A stretch of DNA of 15,969 bases from Cocleimonas sp. (GTDB lineage: Bacteria; Pseudomonadota; Gammaproteobacteria; Thiotrichales; Thiotrichaceae), in NCBI GenBank assembly GCA_023145535.1, contig JAGLDQ010000143.1:1-15969 (forward strand). Direction: 5' to 3'. Positions 8,009 through 15,954 of this stretch are shown in pieces. The notes under the pieces were generated by a model. It saw only the letters and a list, made by a program, of their open reading frames with translations. It was not told the DNA's origin and searched no databases. Each line of letters starts with the position of its first letter. Position 1 is the stretch's first letter. Both the position numbers and the translations under genes were made by a program.

Positions 8009-10786
8009 ATGCAAAGCTCTGTTCTCGCGATCATTTTTTTTCTTATCTCTGCTGTTGCGACAGCGTCCTTCTACCGTTTTGATGGGTTGATTGTGGCAAT
8101 GGCGACTCTCTTAGGCTTTGTGCTAGGACGCACCAATCAATTACATAAAGAAGTGAGTAGTCTACGTGAGGCAATGGCTAAAGATTGGGAGCAGCGGGTT
8201 CGTGATAAACCCATTGTAAAGTCAGCCTCAGGAGGTCAGGAAAATACAGAAACAATCGGCACGCCGCAAGAAGCAACGCAAAAAATACCCGTAGAAAAAG
8301 CGCCAGAATCTTATCAAGCCGATCAGAGTGACACCGCAATAGAGAAAACCAGCCACACGCAAAGCACACCAAAACCAAATGATCAGCAAGTGGCAACCCC
8401 ATCAGTGCCAAGCACGATTGATAACGCCATTTCATGGGTGAAAGGTTATTTTACAGGGGGGAATTTATTTGTACGTATTGGTATATTGATCCTATTTTTT
8501 GGTGTCTCATTTCTTTTAAAATACGCGGCGGACAAAGGGGTATTTCCGATTGAATACCGTCTAATGGGCGTTGCCATCGGCGCGATTGCTTTACTCTTAT
8601 TTGGCTGGTCACTACGTGATAAAAAACCAACGTATGGATTATTACTCCAAGGTGCAGGGATTGGTTTGCTCTACCTTGATGTTTTTGCCGCATTTAACCT
8701 CTATCATTTTATCCCGCCATTACCATCTTTTGCGCTCCTATTTGTTATCAGTCTATTTGCAGCAGCATTGGCGGTATGGCAAGATTCGCGTTCATTGGCA
8801 ATCTTTGGTTTTACAGGCGGTTTCCTAGCGCCTCTATTGACCTCCACAGGTGCTAATAACTATATTGGATTATTTAGTTACTACCTCATTCTCAATTTTG
8901 CCATTGTTACCATTGCATGGTTTAAAGCATGGCGCGAATTAAATTTACTCGGTTTTTTATTCACCTTTGTTGTAGGTGCGTCATGGGGTTATTCTGCCTA
9001 TCAAGCGGATAATTTTGCCACGGTTGAACCCTTTCTCATTATTTTCTTCCTTTTTTATGTGTTGATCGCCGTTTTATTTGTGTTACGCCAACCAGAAAAA
9101 CGGCGTGGCTATGTTGATGGGAGTTTATTATTTGGCGTACCACTGGCGGCATCAGGATTACAATATGCACTGGTGAAAGATTTTGAATACGGCATTTCCA
9201 TCTCCTCCTTTGTCATTGGCGCATTTTATTTATTTTTAGCGGGGTTTTTATGGAAAAAAGCAGGGAATGCACTGCGTTTATTATCCGAAGCTTTTCTTGC
9301 ATTAGGGGTGATTTTCACCTCATTGGCAATCCCCTTTGCGCTCGCTCCCAGCCATACCGCCGCCGCATGGGCATTAGAGGGGTTAGGACTCATCTGGCTA
9401 GGTTCACGCCAAAATCGTCTTTCAGTGCGAGTGTTTGGATTGTTGTTGCAAGCTGGTGCAGGTGTCTTCGTTGTGTATGGCTTTATCGCGCATCTATTGA
9501 CGACTCATACAGAAATGCCATTTATGAACACAACTTTTATCAGTACATTCATGATGTCTATCGCAGGACTTTTATCCGCGAGATTATTAGCCGTGGATTT
9601 TTCAGCTCGCAGGACATGGGAAAAAACGGTTAGCAATATTTTATTGGTTTGGGGGCTAGCATGGCTATTCTCAGGAACACTGTATCAAATTGCGGACTCT
9701 ATTGATGATAAATGGCTAACCGCAGGATTTTTACTGTTATCAACAGTCGTTAGCTTCATTTTTATGATCGTCGCATTGCGCGCCAAGCCCCTGTGGAAAC
9801 AGGCGTGGACGGTTGCCATTGCCTTATTGCCTGCTATGATAATAAGCGCACTGATACAGTCCGATGCGGCATTCGGGCTAAATATAACGTATGACCATCC
9901 ATTTCGTGATGGCGGTTGGTTGGTCTGGCCCTTAGCATTTGTTGCGTTATATCTCGTTATTTTTCAGTTCGATCAACATAAAATAAGCCCATCACTACGT
10001 CCTCTTATTCATACGCTAAGTGCATTACTGTTAGTCATAATAGTCACATGGCAAGGCGCGCATCAATTATTATTTTATATTGCACAAGAAACAAGCTGGG
10101 CAAAGCTATGGTTCGCTATTCCTGCCACTATAGCGCTTTGGTATAGTGTTAAATCAACCCGCTGGCCTGTTGAGAATAATAGGCATCGTTATCGACAACA
10201 AACAGGGTCGGTGTTGGCAATTTATTTAATTTTATGGGGATTATTCGCCGTAACTTCACGCGGAAGTTCAGACCCTTTGTTATGGCTACCATTATTAAAC
10301 CCGCTTGATATTACGTTGGGGATTGTACTCTTCACGTTATCTGCATGGTGGCAATCACTGGGTAATAACGCGTTAATCGCAAATATCAGTCAGTTTAAAC
10401 CCAATAAAAGCCTATTCGCCATTGGCATCGCAGGGCTAATCTTCCTATGGTTAAACTTCACCTTATTCCGCATTGCCTCACACTGGTTTGACGTACCCTA
10501 TAATGCACAAGACTTATACCACTCAAACCTAGTGCAAACTGCAGTATCTGTTTTATGGGCGTTATCAGGTGTGCTACTGACTATTTACGCAAGCCGTCAA
10601 AAAATGCGTACCGTGTGGATAGCAGGTGGGGTTTTATTGGGCATGGTGGTGGTTAAACTCTTTACGGTAGATTTATCATCGTTAAGTAGTTTGGCTAGAA
10701 TAGTATCATTCTTAGTGGTTGGGGTTTTGTTGACAAGTATTGGGTATTTTGCGCCATTGCCTGATCAGGGGGAGGAAGAAGAATGA
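8009..10786 (+). CDS. DUF2339 family multi-span membrane protein
   Basis: A 925-residue protein with the layout of the DUF2339 family. There is a short hydrophobic N-terminus (residues 3-40) and a predicted coiled coil (NQLHKEVSSLREAMAKDWEQ). A polar, low-complexity linker to about residue 140 (rich in Gln, Thr, Ser, Pro) follows. From GNLFVRIGILILFFGVSFLL near residue 149 there is a long succession of hydrophobic helices almost to the C-terminus, which ends in an acidic tail (QGEEEE). LLKYAADKGVFPIEYRLMGVAIGAIALL and the GFTGGFLAPLL stretch are typical of the family. The family has no established function; location in the inner membrane is clear. The ATG at 8009 follows an AT-rich leader with a weak AAAGAA ribosome site. 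No partner genes sit in the same direction, so it is probably transcribed alone. I would not assign a transport substrate. Confidence 0.88.
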   Translation: MQSSVLAIIFFLISAVATASFYRFDGLIVAMATLLGFVLGRTNQLHKEVSSLREAMAKDWEQRVRDKPIVKSASGGQENTETIGTPQEATQKIPVEKAPESYQADQSDTAIEKTSHTQSTPKPNDQQVATPSVPSTIDNAISWVKGYFTGGNLFVRIGILILFFGVSFLLKYAADKGVFPIEYRLMGVAIGAIALLLFGWSLRDKKPTYGLLLQGAGIGLLYLDVFAAFNLYHFIPPLPSFALLFVISLFAAALAVWQDSRSLAIFGFTGGFLAPLLTSTGANNYIGLFSYYLILNFAIVTIAWFKAWRELNLLGFLFTFVVGASWGYSAYQADNFATVEPFLIIFFLFYVLIAVLFVLRQPEKRRGYVDGSLLFGVPLAASGLQYALVKDFEYGISISSFVIGAFYLFLAGFLWKKAGNALRLLSEAFLALGVIFTSLAIPFALAPSHTAAAWALEGLGLIWLGSRQNRLSVRVFGLLLQAGAGVFVVYGFIAHLLTTHTEMPFMNTTFISTFMMSIAGLLSARLLAVDFSARRTWEKTVSNILLVWGLAWLFSGTLYQIADSIDDKWLTAGFLLLSTVVSFIFMIVALRAKPLWKQAWTVAIALLPAMIISALIQSDAAFGLNITYDHPFRDGGWLVWPLAFVALYLVIFQFDQHKISPSLRPLIHTLSALLLVIIVTWQGAHQLLFYIAQETSWAKLWFAIPATIALWYSVKSTRWPVENNRHRYRQQTGSVLAIYLILWGLFAVTSRGSSDPLLWLPLLNPLDITLGIVLFTLSAWWQSLGNNALIANISQFKPNKSLFAIGIAGLIFLWLNFTLFRIASHWFDVPYNAQDLYHSNLVQTAVSVLWALSGVLLTIYASRQKMRTVWIAGGVLLGMVVVKLFTVDLSSLSSLARIVSFLVVGVLLTSIGYFAPLPDQGEEEE

Positions 10787-10797
10787 CACAGAAAAAA

Positions 10798-12324
10798 TTA
10801 AGAGGAGTGCCGTGATTGTCGTTTATTGGCTGTACCCGTTTTGTGCTTTTTAGCGATTGATTGCTGTTGCATAAAATCGGGTAAACCTCGTTGCCCACTA
10901 CGCTGATAATCTTGCACTAGTACTAATTTTAAAAGTACTTCATTGGCATCCATCTCTTCTGTCATCACACGATAAACCAAATCAAATAAACGTTTTAAGG
11001 CAATTTTCCATGTGCTTCCTGATTGTGCATAAAGTGTATCACTCAATTGCAAAAAGCGCTTAAAGGGTGAGTCTGCTAAAATCAGTGGCAATGTTTTAGG
11101 GAAGCGTCCAGAGTTGGCGATCATATCCCAATATCGTGCAAAGCGATTAACCCGTTGCAGGGTGCTAAAGTCTATATCACGGGTGCTAAGAATATTATAA
11201 GGGGGGAGCGGGTTGTAGCGTAGCTGATATTCATCGGTATGACGGTTAATCGGCGCACCCCGTAGGCGCTTTAATATCCCTAGCTGTATTTCCTGTGGAT
11301 TTAGGGAAACCAGTAAGTCAAAACTTTTGGCAAAATTTTCTAAAGAGTCCTGTGGTAAACCAAAAATTAAATCCGTATGTAAATGCGCGCCTGTCTTTTG
11401 TCTTAGCCAGCGTAAATTTTCACAGGTTTTTTCATTATCTTGACGACGGCTAATCAGTTTTTGAATATCAGGGTCAAAGGTTTGTACGCCAATTTCAAAT
11501 TGCAATGATTCAGGGGGAAATAGGGTGAGCACTTGTTTTAATTTGTCAGGTAAATTATCCGGTATCACCTCAAAATGAAGATAAAGATCATCGCTCATGC
11601 GCGCTAAAAAAAATTCCAAAATGGCCACGCTAGTGGCTACTTTAAGGTTAAAGGTGCGGTCAATAAATTTAAAATTGCGCGCACCACGTTGGTATAACTG
11701 CTCTATTTCTTCTAAAAAATTCCCTAGTTCAAATGGTTTAGCGGTTTTATCTAAAGAAGATAGGCAAAATTCACATTTAAACGGGCAGCCGCGTGAGGCT
11801 TCTACATATAGGACTCGATTACGAATATCCTCTTCATTATATAAAGTATAAGGTAGCGTGAGCTTGTCGAGTGCAACCAAGTCACCTTGAATCATTTTAT
11901 TTAGGGGCTTGTTGCCTTGTAATATTTGTTCACACAGTAAGCGAAAACTAATTTCCCCTGCCCCCATGACGACATAATCTGCTAACTCAACCACATTAGG
12001 CTGATCAGGTGTGTGACTGACTTCTGGGCCACCTAAAACAATGGTTACTTGAGGGGCAATCTGCTTGAGCAGGGCAACGGTTTGCGTGATTTCCGCTATA
12101 TTCCAAATATAAACAGAAAAGCCGATAATTTTAGGCTTTTTGTTTAAGAGTTTCTCTGCAATATCCAGCGGACGTTCATGGATAGTGAATTCATCAAGAG
12201 ATGTTATTGCTTGTAACTCGCCTAAATTAGCATAGAGATAACGCAGACCAAAAGCGCAGTGGATATAGCGTGAGTTGAGTGTGGTGAGGATAATGTCAGC
12301 AATAGGCAGGGTGGTTTTTGGCAT
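10798..12324 (-). CDS. Cobalamin-binding-type radical SAM protein, DUF4080 family
   Basis: A 508-residue protein in three parts. The first, about residues 8-140, is a B12-binding-like Rossmann region (PKIIGFSVYIWNIAEI, VTIVLGGPEVS, ADYVVMGAGE). It lacks the DxHxxG cobalamin-ligating motif and instead has LNSRYIHCAFGLRYL, typical of this family. The second is a radical SAM domain with the 4Fe-4S motif CPFKCEFC (Cys180, Cys184, Cys187) and later elements such as LQFEIGVQTFDPDI and HTDLIFGLPQDS. The third is a C-terminal DUF4080 region from about residue 370. The substrate is unknown; members are often annotated as putative methyltransferases or Elp3-like enzymes without proof. The ATG at 12324 has no good ribosome site. 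The gene converges on the DUF2339 gene with an 11-base gap. The basic Lys/Arg-rich C-terminal end is poorly conserved-looking. Confidence 0.9.
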   Translation of the reverse strand: MPKTTLPIADIILTTLNSRYIHCAFGLRYLYANLGELQAITSLDEFTIHERPLDIAEKLLNKKPKIIGFSVYIWNIAEITQTVALLKQIAPQVTIVLGGPEVSHTPDQPNVVELADYVVMGAGEISFRLLCEQILQGNKPLNKMIQGDLVALDKLTLPYTLYNEEDIRNRVLYVEASRGCPFKCEFCLSSLDKTAKPFELGNFLEEIEQLYQRGARNFKFIDRTFNLKVATSVAILEFFLARMSDDLYLHFEVIPDNLPDKLKQVLTLFPPESLQFEIGVQTFDPDIQKLISRRQDNEKTCENLRWLRQKTGAHLHTDLIFGLPQDSLENFAKSFDLLVSLNPQEIQLGILKRLRGAPINRHTDEYQLRYNPLPPYNILSTRDIDFSTLQRVNRFARYWDMIANSGRFPKTLPLILADSPFKRFLQLSDTLYAQSGSTWKIALKRLFDLVYRVMTEEMDANEVLLKLVLVQDYQRSGQRGLPDFMQQQSIAKKHKTGTANKRQSRHSS

Positions 12325-12576
12325 GACGGGGACTGTAGCATGATGCCTTTGGGAATTGAATAATTGTTCTTATTCTATGAGAATAATGAAATAAAAACAG
12401 GCTACATACAAAGGTTAACAATGAGCTAGCGAGGATGACAAATAATGGTTATCGGCTATCAGAAGCATTGAAACAGCATTTGTTAGTATTATCAGGAGAA
12501 TAAAAAAGGGCGTATCAAACGATACGCCCTTTTAATGCGAGCAATGACCCAGAATAAGCGGAGTCATTAGCAATCG
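12325..12576. other. Intergenic region with terminator, small hairpin and a tiny open frame
   Basis: This 252-base gap lies between the starts of the radical SAM gene and the end of hppA. It contains a 7-base stem with a 3-base loop (TTATTCT/AGAATAA, 12370-12386) in the expected promoter zone of the radical SAM gene. On the plus strand there is a 22-codon open frame (12435-12503, MTNNGYRLSEALKQHLLVLS and two more residues) ending directly at the terminator hairpin. The frame has GAGG abutting the ATG, too close for a good ribosome site. I do not call it a gene, but a small transcript ending at the hairpin is possible. Confidence 0.4.
12502..12535 (-). terminator. Intrinsic terminator of hppA, possibly bidirectional
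   Basis: A perfect 13-base stem (12504-12516 pairing with 12521-12533) closes a 4-base loop. Its core is GGGCGTATC/GATACGCCC. On the minus strand it is followed by a run of six T, and it begins 43 bases past the hppA stop codon, as expected for a rho-independent terminator. The plus-strand side also has a short T run, so it could stop transcripts coming the other way. Confidence 0.92.
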
Positions 12577-14598
12577 TTAAAGCAAAGGAATCATCAATAA
12601 AGCAACGATATTGATTATTTTAATCAATGGGTTGATTGCAGGCCCTGCTGTATCTTTATATGGATCGCCAACAGTATCACCCGTAACGGCCGCTTTATGC
12701 GCCTCAGAGCCTTTACCGCCGTGATGGCCATCTTCGATATACTTCTTCGCATTATCCCATGCACCCCCTCCTGTGGTCATTGAGATGGCGACAAAGACAC
12801 CCGTGATAATAGAGCCTAGTAGTACGCCACCGAGTGCTTGCGCGCCTAAGAAAAGTCCAACAAAAACAGGGATTAGGATAGGCAATAAGGAGGGAATGAT
12901 CATTTCCTTAATCGCTGATTTAGTGAGCATATCAACCGCTTTAGAATAATCAGGCTTTTGTGAGTAATCCATAATGCCAGGCATTTCTTTAAACTGGCGG
13001 CGTACTTCGATCACCACTGAACTTGCCGCACGTCCTACGGCCTCCATTGCCATTGCACCAAAGAGGAAAGGAATCATGCCACCAATTAAGAGGCCAATAA
13101 TAACCATGTGATTTGAGAGATCAAAGGTTGTATGAACGCCTGTGTGCAGTTCTAGTCCATGCGTAAAATCAGCAAACAAGACCAAGGCCGCTAAGGCCGC
13201 TGAGCCAATGGCATAGCCTTTAGTAACGGCTTTGGTAGTATTACCAACTGCATCCAAGGCATCCGTTTTTTCACGAATATCTTCTGGTAAGTTCGCCATT
13301 TCTGCGATACCACCCGCATTATCGGTAATAGGACCGAATGCATCCATTGCAACGATAATACCCGTCATAGACAGCATTGAAGTTGCTGCAATTGCGATAC
13401 CGTATAAACCTGCTAATGCATGACCTGCCCAAATACCAAAACAGATAACCAATATAGGCGCTGCGGTTGATTTCATCGACATGCCAAGCCCTGCAATCAC
13501 GTTGGTTCCATGACCTGTTTCTGACGCTTTTGCTATGTGCTTAACGGGACTAAACGAGGTGGATGTGTAGTAGTCAGTAATGACCACTAATAAGGCGGTA
13601 ACCAATAGACCAATTAAGGATGCACCCCACAACTCCATTGTGCTTGATTGACCATTGTCAGCCATCAACCATGCGGTGACAGGGAAAAAGAGAACTGCTG
13701 AGATAGCGCCAGATACGATTAAGCCTTTGTACAAGCCTTTCATCACATTTTTATCAGAACCAACCGAGACAAAATAAGTACCAACAATAGAGGCTAGAAT
13801 AGAAACAGCGCCCAATACTAGCGGATAGACCAGTGCGTTTGCTGAGTTTGCAAAGGTTAAAGCACCCAGCATTAAGGTTGCAATGATGGTAACCGCATAA
13901 GTCTCAAATAAATCAGCGGCCATGCCCGCGCAATCACCGACGTTATCGCCAACATTATCAGCAATAACGGCTGGGTTACGTGGATCATCTTCAGGAATAT
14001 TATTTTCGACTTTACCCACAAGGTCAGCACCCACATCCGCACCTTTAGTAAAGATGCCGCCACCTAAGCGAGCAAAAATAGAGATTAGTGAGCCACCAAA
14101 TGCTAATCCAATAAGCGGTGATAGATCGATACTTTCACCTTCAGGCGTATAAAAGCCGAGTAAGGCAAGGTAGGCAGCGACACCAAACAAACCTAATCCA
14201 ACGACTAACATGCCAGTAATCGCGCCACCTTTGAAGGCAACCTGCATCGCCGCATCTAAGCCATTTTTAGCCGCTTCTGTGGTGCGGATATTGGCGCGTA
14301 CCGACACGTACATGCCAATAAACCCCGCTAAACCAGAAAACACAGCACCGAGCAAGAATCCAAATGCTGTCAGTGTTCCCAGAACGAACCACAGAGCAAT
14401 AAATAAGACGACACCAACAATCGCTATCGCGCCATATTGACGTTTAAAGTAAGCATTTGCGCCTTCTTGAATAGCGGCGGCGATCTCAACCATTTTTTCA
14501 CTACCACTGGGGCGTGATAGCACCCATTTGATGGTGTAGAAGCTATACCCTAATGCTGCAAATGAGCAAAGTATAGCGATGATAATTCCTGTCGTCAT
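12577..14598 (-). CDS. hppA: Membrane-bound proton-translocating pyrophosphatase, K+-independent type
   Basis: A 673-residue, about 16-span inner-membrane enzyme that couples hydrolysis of pyrophosphate to cation pumping. The signature is complete: GGGIFTKGADVGADLVGKVE, IPEDDPRNPAVIADN, then DNVGDNVGDCAGM at 214-226 with the metal and pyrophosphate-binding Asp residues, and the later GGAWDNAKKYIE and KAAVTGDTVGDPYKDTAGPA stretches. Lys456 in GNTTKAVTKG replaces the Ala found in K+-dependent enzymes, which marks it as K+-independent and H+-pumping by the established subfamily rule. Length is normal for the bacterial family. The ATG at 14598 has a strong AGGAGG 7 bases upstream (14606-14611 region), unlike the weak sites of its neighbours, suggesting high expression. 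It is transcribed alone and ends at the hairpin terminator. Likely role: recovering energy from biosynthetic pyrophosphate. Confidence 0.98.
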   Translation of the reverse strand: MTTGIIIAILCSFAALGYSFYTIKWVLSRPSGSEKMVEIAAAIQEGANAYFKRQYGAIAIVGVVLFIALWFVLGTLTAFGFLLGAVFSGLAGFIGMYVSVRANIRTTEAAKNGLDAAMQVAFKGGAITGMLVVGLGLFGVAAYLALLGFYTPEGESIDLSPLIGLAFGGSLISIFARLGGGIFTKGADVGADLVGKVENNIPEDDPRNPAVIADNVGDNVGDCAGMAADLFETYAVTIIATLMLGALTFANSANALVYPLVLGAVSILASIVGTYFVSVGSDKNVMKGLYKGLIVSGAISAVLFFPVTAWLMADNGQSSTMELWGASLIGLLVTALLVVITDYYTSTSFSPVKHIAKASETGHGTNVIAGLGMSMKSTAAPILVICFGIWAGHALAGLYGIAIAATSMLSMTGIIVAMDAFGPITDNAGGIAEMANLPEDIREKTDALDAVGNTTKAVTKGYAIGSAALAALVLFADFTHGLELHTGVHTTFDLSNHMVIIGLLIGGMIPFLFGAMAMEAVGRAASSVVIEVRRQFKEMPGIMDYSQKPDYSKAVDMLTKSAIKEMIIPSLLPILIPVFVGLFLGAQALGGVLLGSIITGVFVAISMTTGGGAWDNAKKYIEDGHHGGKGSEAHKAAVTGDTVGDPYKDTAGPAINPLIKIINIVALLMIPLL

Positions 14599-14711
14599 AA
14601 AAAAACCTCCTAGGCAAAATAAGTCAACAAGGTCTTATGAGCATCCAAAGACCCTATAATTAAAAACTGCGTACTACTAATAGTCTAAGCTACTAAAACT
14701 AGCAAGTTAGT

Positions 14712-14720
14712 TGTTATAAT
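14712..14720 (+). promoter_or_regulatory. Candidate extended -10 promoter for arfB
   Basis: TGTTATAAT matches the extended -10 form (TG, one base, then a perfect TATAAT). No good -35 lies at the usual distance, which extended -10 promoters can tolerate. Transcription would start near 14727, giving a leader of about 170 bases through the GATC repeat. This is a motif match only. Confidence 0.4.
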
Positions 14721-14850
14721 AGCGTTGATTAATGTCAATTATAAAGGCTCATTAGGATAGGCTATAGGACGAAATAATCGTCTAAATTCAACCTAACACT
14801 TTAATAAATATTATTTTTTACCTTTGTTTTTTTGATATTTTAGTATCTGT

Positions 14851-14888
14851 TTTTTTTTGATCTTTTTTGATCTTATTTGATCTTATTA
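14851..14888. repeat. 10-base tandem repeat with three GATC sites
   Basis: About three and a half copies of a TCTTTTTTGA-like unit run up to 11 bases before the arfB start. Each junction forms GATC, at 14859, 14869 and 14879, exactly 10 bases apart, so the sites face the same side of the helix. The tract is strongly T-rich on the plus strand. A weaker related TTTGATATTT lies at 14831-14840. Confidence 0.8.
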
Positions 14889-14899
14889 TTGGGAATGCC

Positions 14900-15313
14900 A
14901 TGTTGAATATCTCAAATAATGTCCAACTTGCTGATTGGGAAATTGAAATAAACGCCATTCGCTCTCAAGGGGCGGGTGGGCAAAATGTCAACAAAGTAGC
15001 AACTGCTATTCATTTGCGCTTTGATATTCAGCATTCAACGTTACCCCCTTATTATAAAGAATGCTTGCTAAAGCGCTCTGATCAAAGAATTACAAAAGAA
15101 GGCGTGATCGTGATTAAATCACAGCAGTATCGCACCCAAGAAAGGAATAAAGAAGCCGCATTAGCACGTCTTAAAGCACTCATACAAACAGCGGTAGCGC
15201 CTAAGAAAAAACGTCGTTCAACCAGAGCAACGAGAGGTTCGCAGCGTCGGCGCATGGATAAAAAGACACAACGAGGGCAAACAAAAGCACTGCGGCGCAA
15301 GGTTGATTATTAA
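14900..15313 (+). CDS. arfB: Ribosome-rescue peptidyl-tRNA hydrolase ArfB (YaeJ)
   Basis: A 137-residue class-I-release-factor-like protein matching E. coli ArfB/YaeJ along its whole length (IEINAIRSQGAGGQNVNK, AIHLRFDI, GVIVIKSQQYRTQERNKEAALARL). The catalytic GGQ is at residues 26-28; it hydrolyses peptidyl-tRNA on ribosomes stalled without a stop codon. The C-terminal Lys/Arg-rich tail (KKKRRSTRATRGSQRRRMDKK onward) is the part that in the family enters the empty mRNA channel. I chose the ATG at 14900, preceded by GGGA, because it matches the E. coli start. An upstream in-frame TTG at 14867 would add 11 residues from the repeat tract and is unlikely. The hydrolase-like gene follows with no spacer. 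Confidence 0.96.
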   Translation: MLNISNNVQLADWEIEINAIRSQGAGGQNVNKVATAIHLRFDIQHSTLPPYYKECLLKRSDQRITKEGVIVIKSQQYRTQERNKEAALARLKALIQTAVAPKKKRRSTRATRGSQRRRMDKKTQRGQTKALRRKVDY

Positions 15314-15883
15314 GTGCTTAACACAGCAGAGCGATCAGCCAATCCCGATAAAACACTCGTTATTTTTGTCGGTGGTGCATTAGATCATCGTTATAAACCC
15401 ATGCTGGATGGTGTTTATACGCCTTATAAAGCGTTACACGCGCATCAGCAGGATATTTATTATGCGTTGCATCATGAGCGTCAACAGATTCTCCAGTGGG
15501 TAAGGCATTGGCAAGCTCATCAACACAGGGTCTGTTTAATTGGACATAGCTGGGGCTGTCAAAGCGTGATGGATACCGCGCATGACATAGATGCAAAGAA
15601 CAGTATTGAATACCTCATTACGCTAGATCCCGTATCACGTAGATATATCAATCAGCGGCGTAAAAAACCTGCTAGCGTAAAACGCTGGGTGAATATTTAT
15701 ATCGATGCTAAACGTTCCCCGCTGGAACGCTCTAATTTAATTGCCCGATTAGGAGGGCGCTGGGATTATCGTCCGTTTGCTGATGAGAATATCTGTTTGC
15801 AGCGTCAGTTTGATGAAGAGGTAACGCATGGGAAAGCGGGGTTGATGTTTTCGGCTGTTTATTGGCGTGTATTAGCGTGTTGA
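15314..15883 (+). CDS. Small alpha/beta-hydrolase-like protein
   Basis: A 189-residue protein of unknown function with alpha/beta-hydrolase features. A first strand TLVIFVGGALDH could form the oxyanion region, the nucleophile elbow is LIGHSWGCQS with Ser79, and likely acid and base are Asp105 (YLITLDPVSR) and His172 (EEVTHGKAGLM). It lacks a signal peptide, so it is probably cytoplasmic. The length is short for the fold, implying no large cap domain. The start is taken as the GTG that directly follows the arfB TAA stop in the same reading frame. There is no clear ribosome site (only AAGG about 13 bases upstream), so translation probably depends on re-initiation after arfB or on readthrough. 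The next in-frame ATG (residue 30) would delete the first strand, so it is rejected. Esterase or lipase activity is possible; the substrate is unknown. Confidence 0.75.
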   Translation: MLNTAERSANPDKTLVIFVGGALDHRYKPMLDGVYTPYKALHAHQQDIYYALHHERQQILQWVRHWQAHQHRVCLIGHSWGCQSVMDTAHDIDAKNSIEYLITLDPVSRRYINQRRKKPASVKRWVNIYIDAKRSPLERSNLIARLGGRWDYRPFADENICLQRQFDEEVTHGKAGLMFSAVYWRVLAC

Positions 15884-15902
15884 TCGTCATAAAACACGAA
15901 CT

Positions 15903-15917
15903 AAAGTTAGCAACTTT
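15903..15917. repeat. Short hairpin AAAGTT-AGC-AACTTT
   Basis: A perfect 6-base stem with a 3-base loop, 20 bases after the hydrolase stop, followed by CAGTCAC. There is no T run, so it does not look like an intrinsic terminator. Its position before TCAC resembles right-end hairpins of IS200/IS605 elements, but no transposase is present. Confidence 0.4.
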
Positions 15918-15931
15918 CAGTCACAATTCAA

Positions 15932-15954
15932 ACTATGGACTTGTAGTCCATAGT
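15932..15954. repeat. Perfect 9-base-stem hairpin at the window edge
   Basis: ACTATGGAC and GTCCATAGT pair around a TTGTA loop. The hairpin is preceded by AATTCAA and followed by GGTTGC without a T run. It may be a REP-like palindrome or the subterminal hairpin of an IS200/IS605-type element running past the window end. It could also be part of an mRNA 3' end. Confidence 0.55.

Larger units (their letters stand above)
14599..14899. promoter_or_regulatory. Divergent hppA/arfB control region
   Basis: These 301 bases separate hppA from arfB and hold no gene. The hppA leader contains a 6-base stem with an 11-base loop (14631-14636 with 14648-14653), about 20 bases upstream of its ribosome site. 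A possible hppA promoter on the minus strand is TTGCTA (14705-14700) with TATTAG (14682-14677), spacer 17. A perfect TTGACA also lies on the minus strand at 14738-14733 but has no well-spaced -10. A small inverted repeat GACGA/TCGTC lies at 14768-14782. The arfB-proximal end carries the 10-base repeat described separately. Confidence 0.5.

Noticed and set aside
9250..9633. Plus-strand open frame of 127 codons inside the DUF2339 gene
   Set aside because: It lies in another frame of a continuous, well-formed membrane protein, and has an Arg/Ser/Cys-rich composition without motifs.
12370..12386. TTATTCT/AGAATAA palindrome as a Fur box
   Set aside because: It does not match the GATAATGATAATCATTATC pattern beyond being AT-rich and palindromic.
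14713..14738. Minus-strand TTGACA with TATAAC as an hppA promoter
   Set aside because: The spacer is only 14 bases, too short for a normal sigma-70 promoter; kept only as a note in the control-region entry.
14867..14899. An upstream in-frame TTG start adding 11 residues to ArfB
   Set aside because: The added residues come from the T-rich repeat and have no counterpart in E. coli ArfB; the ATG at 14900 aligns with its start.
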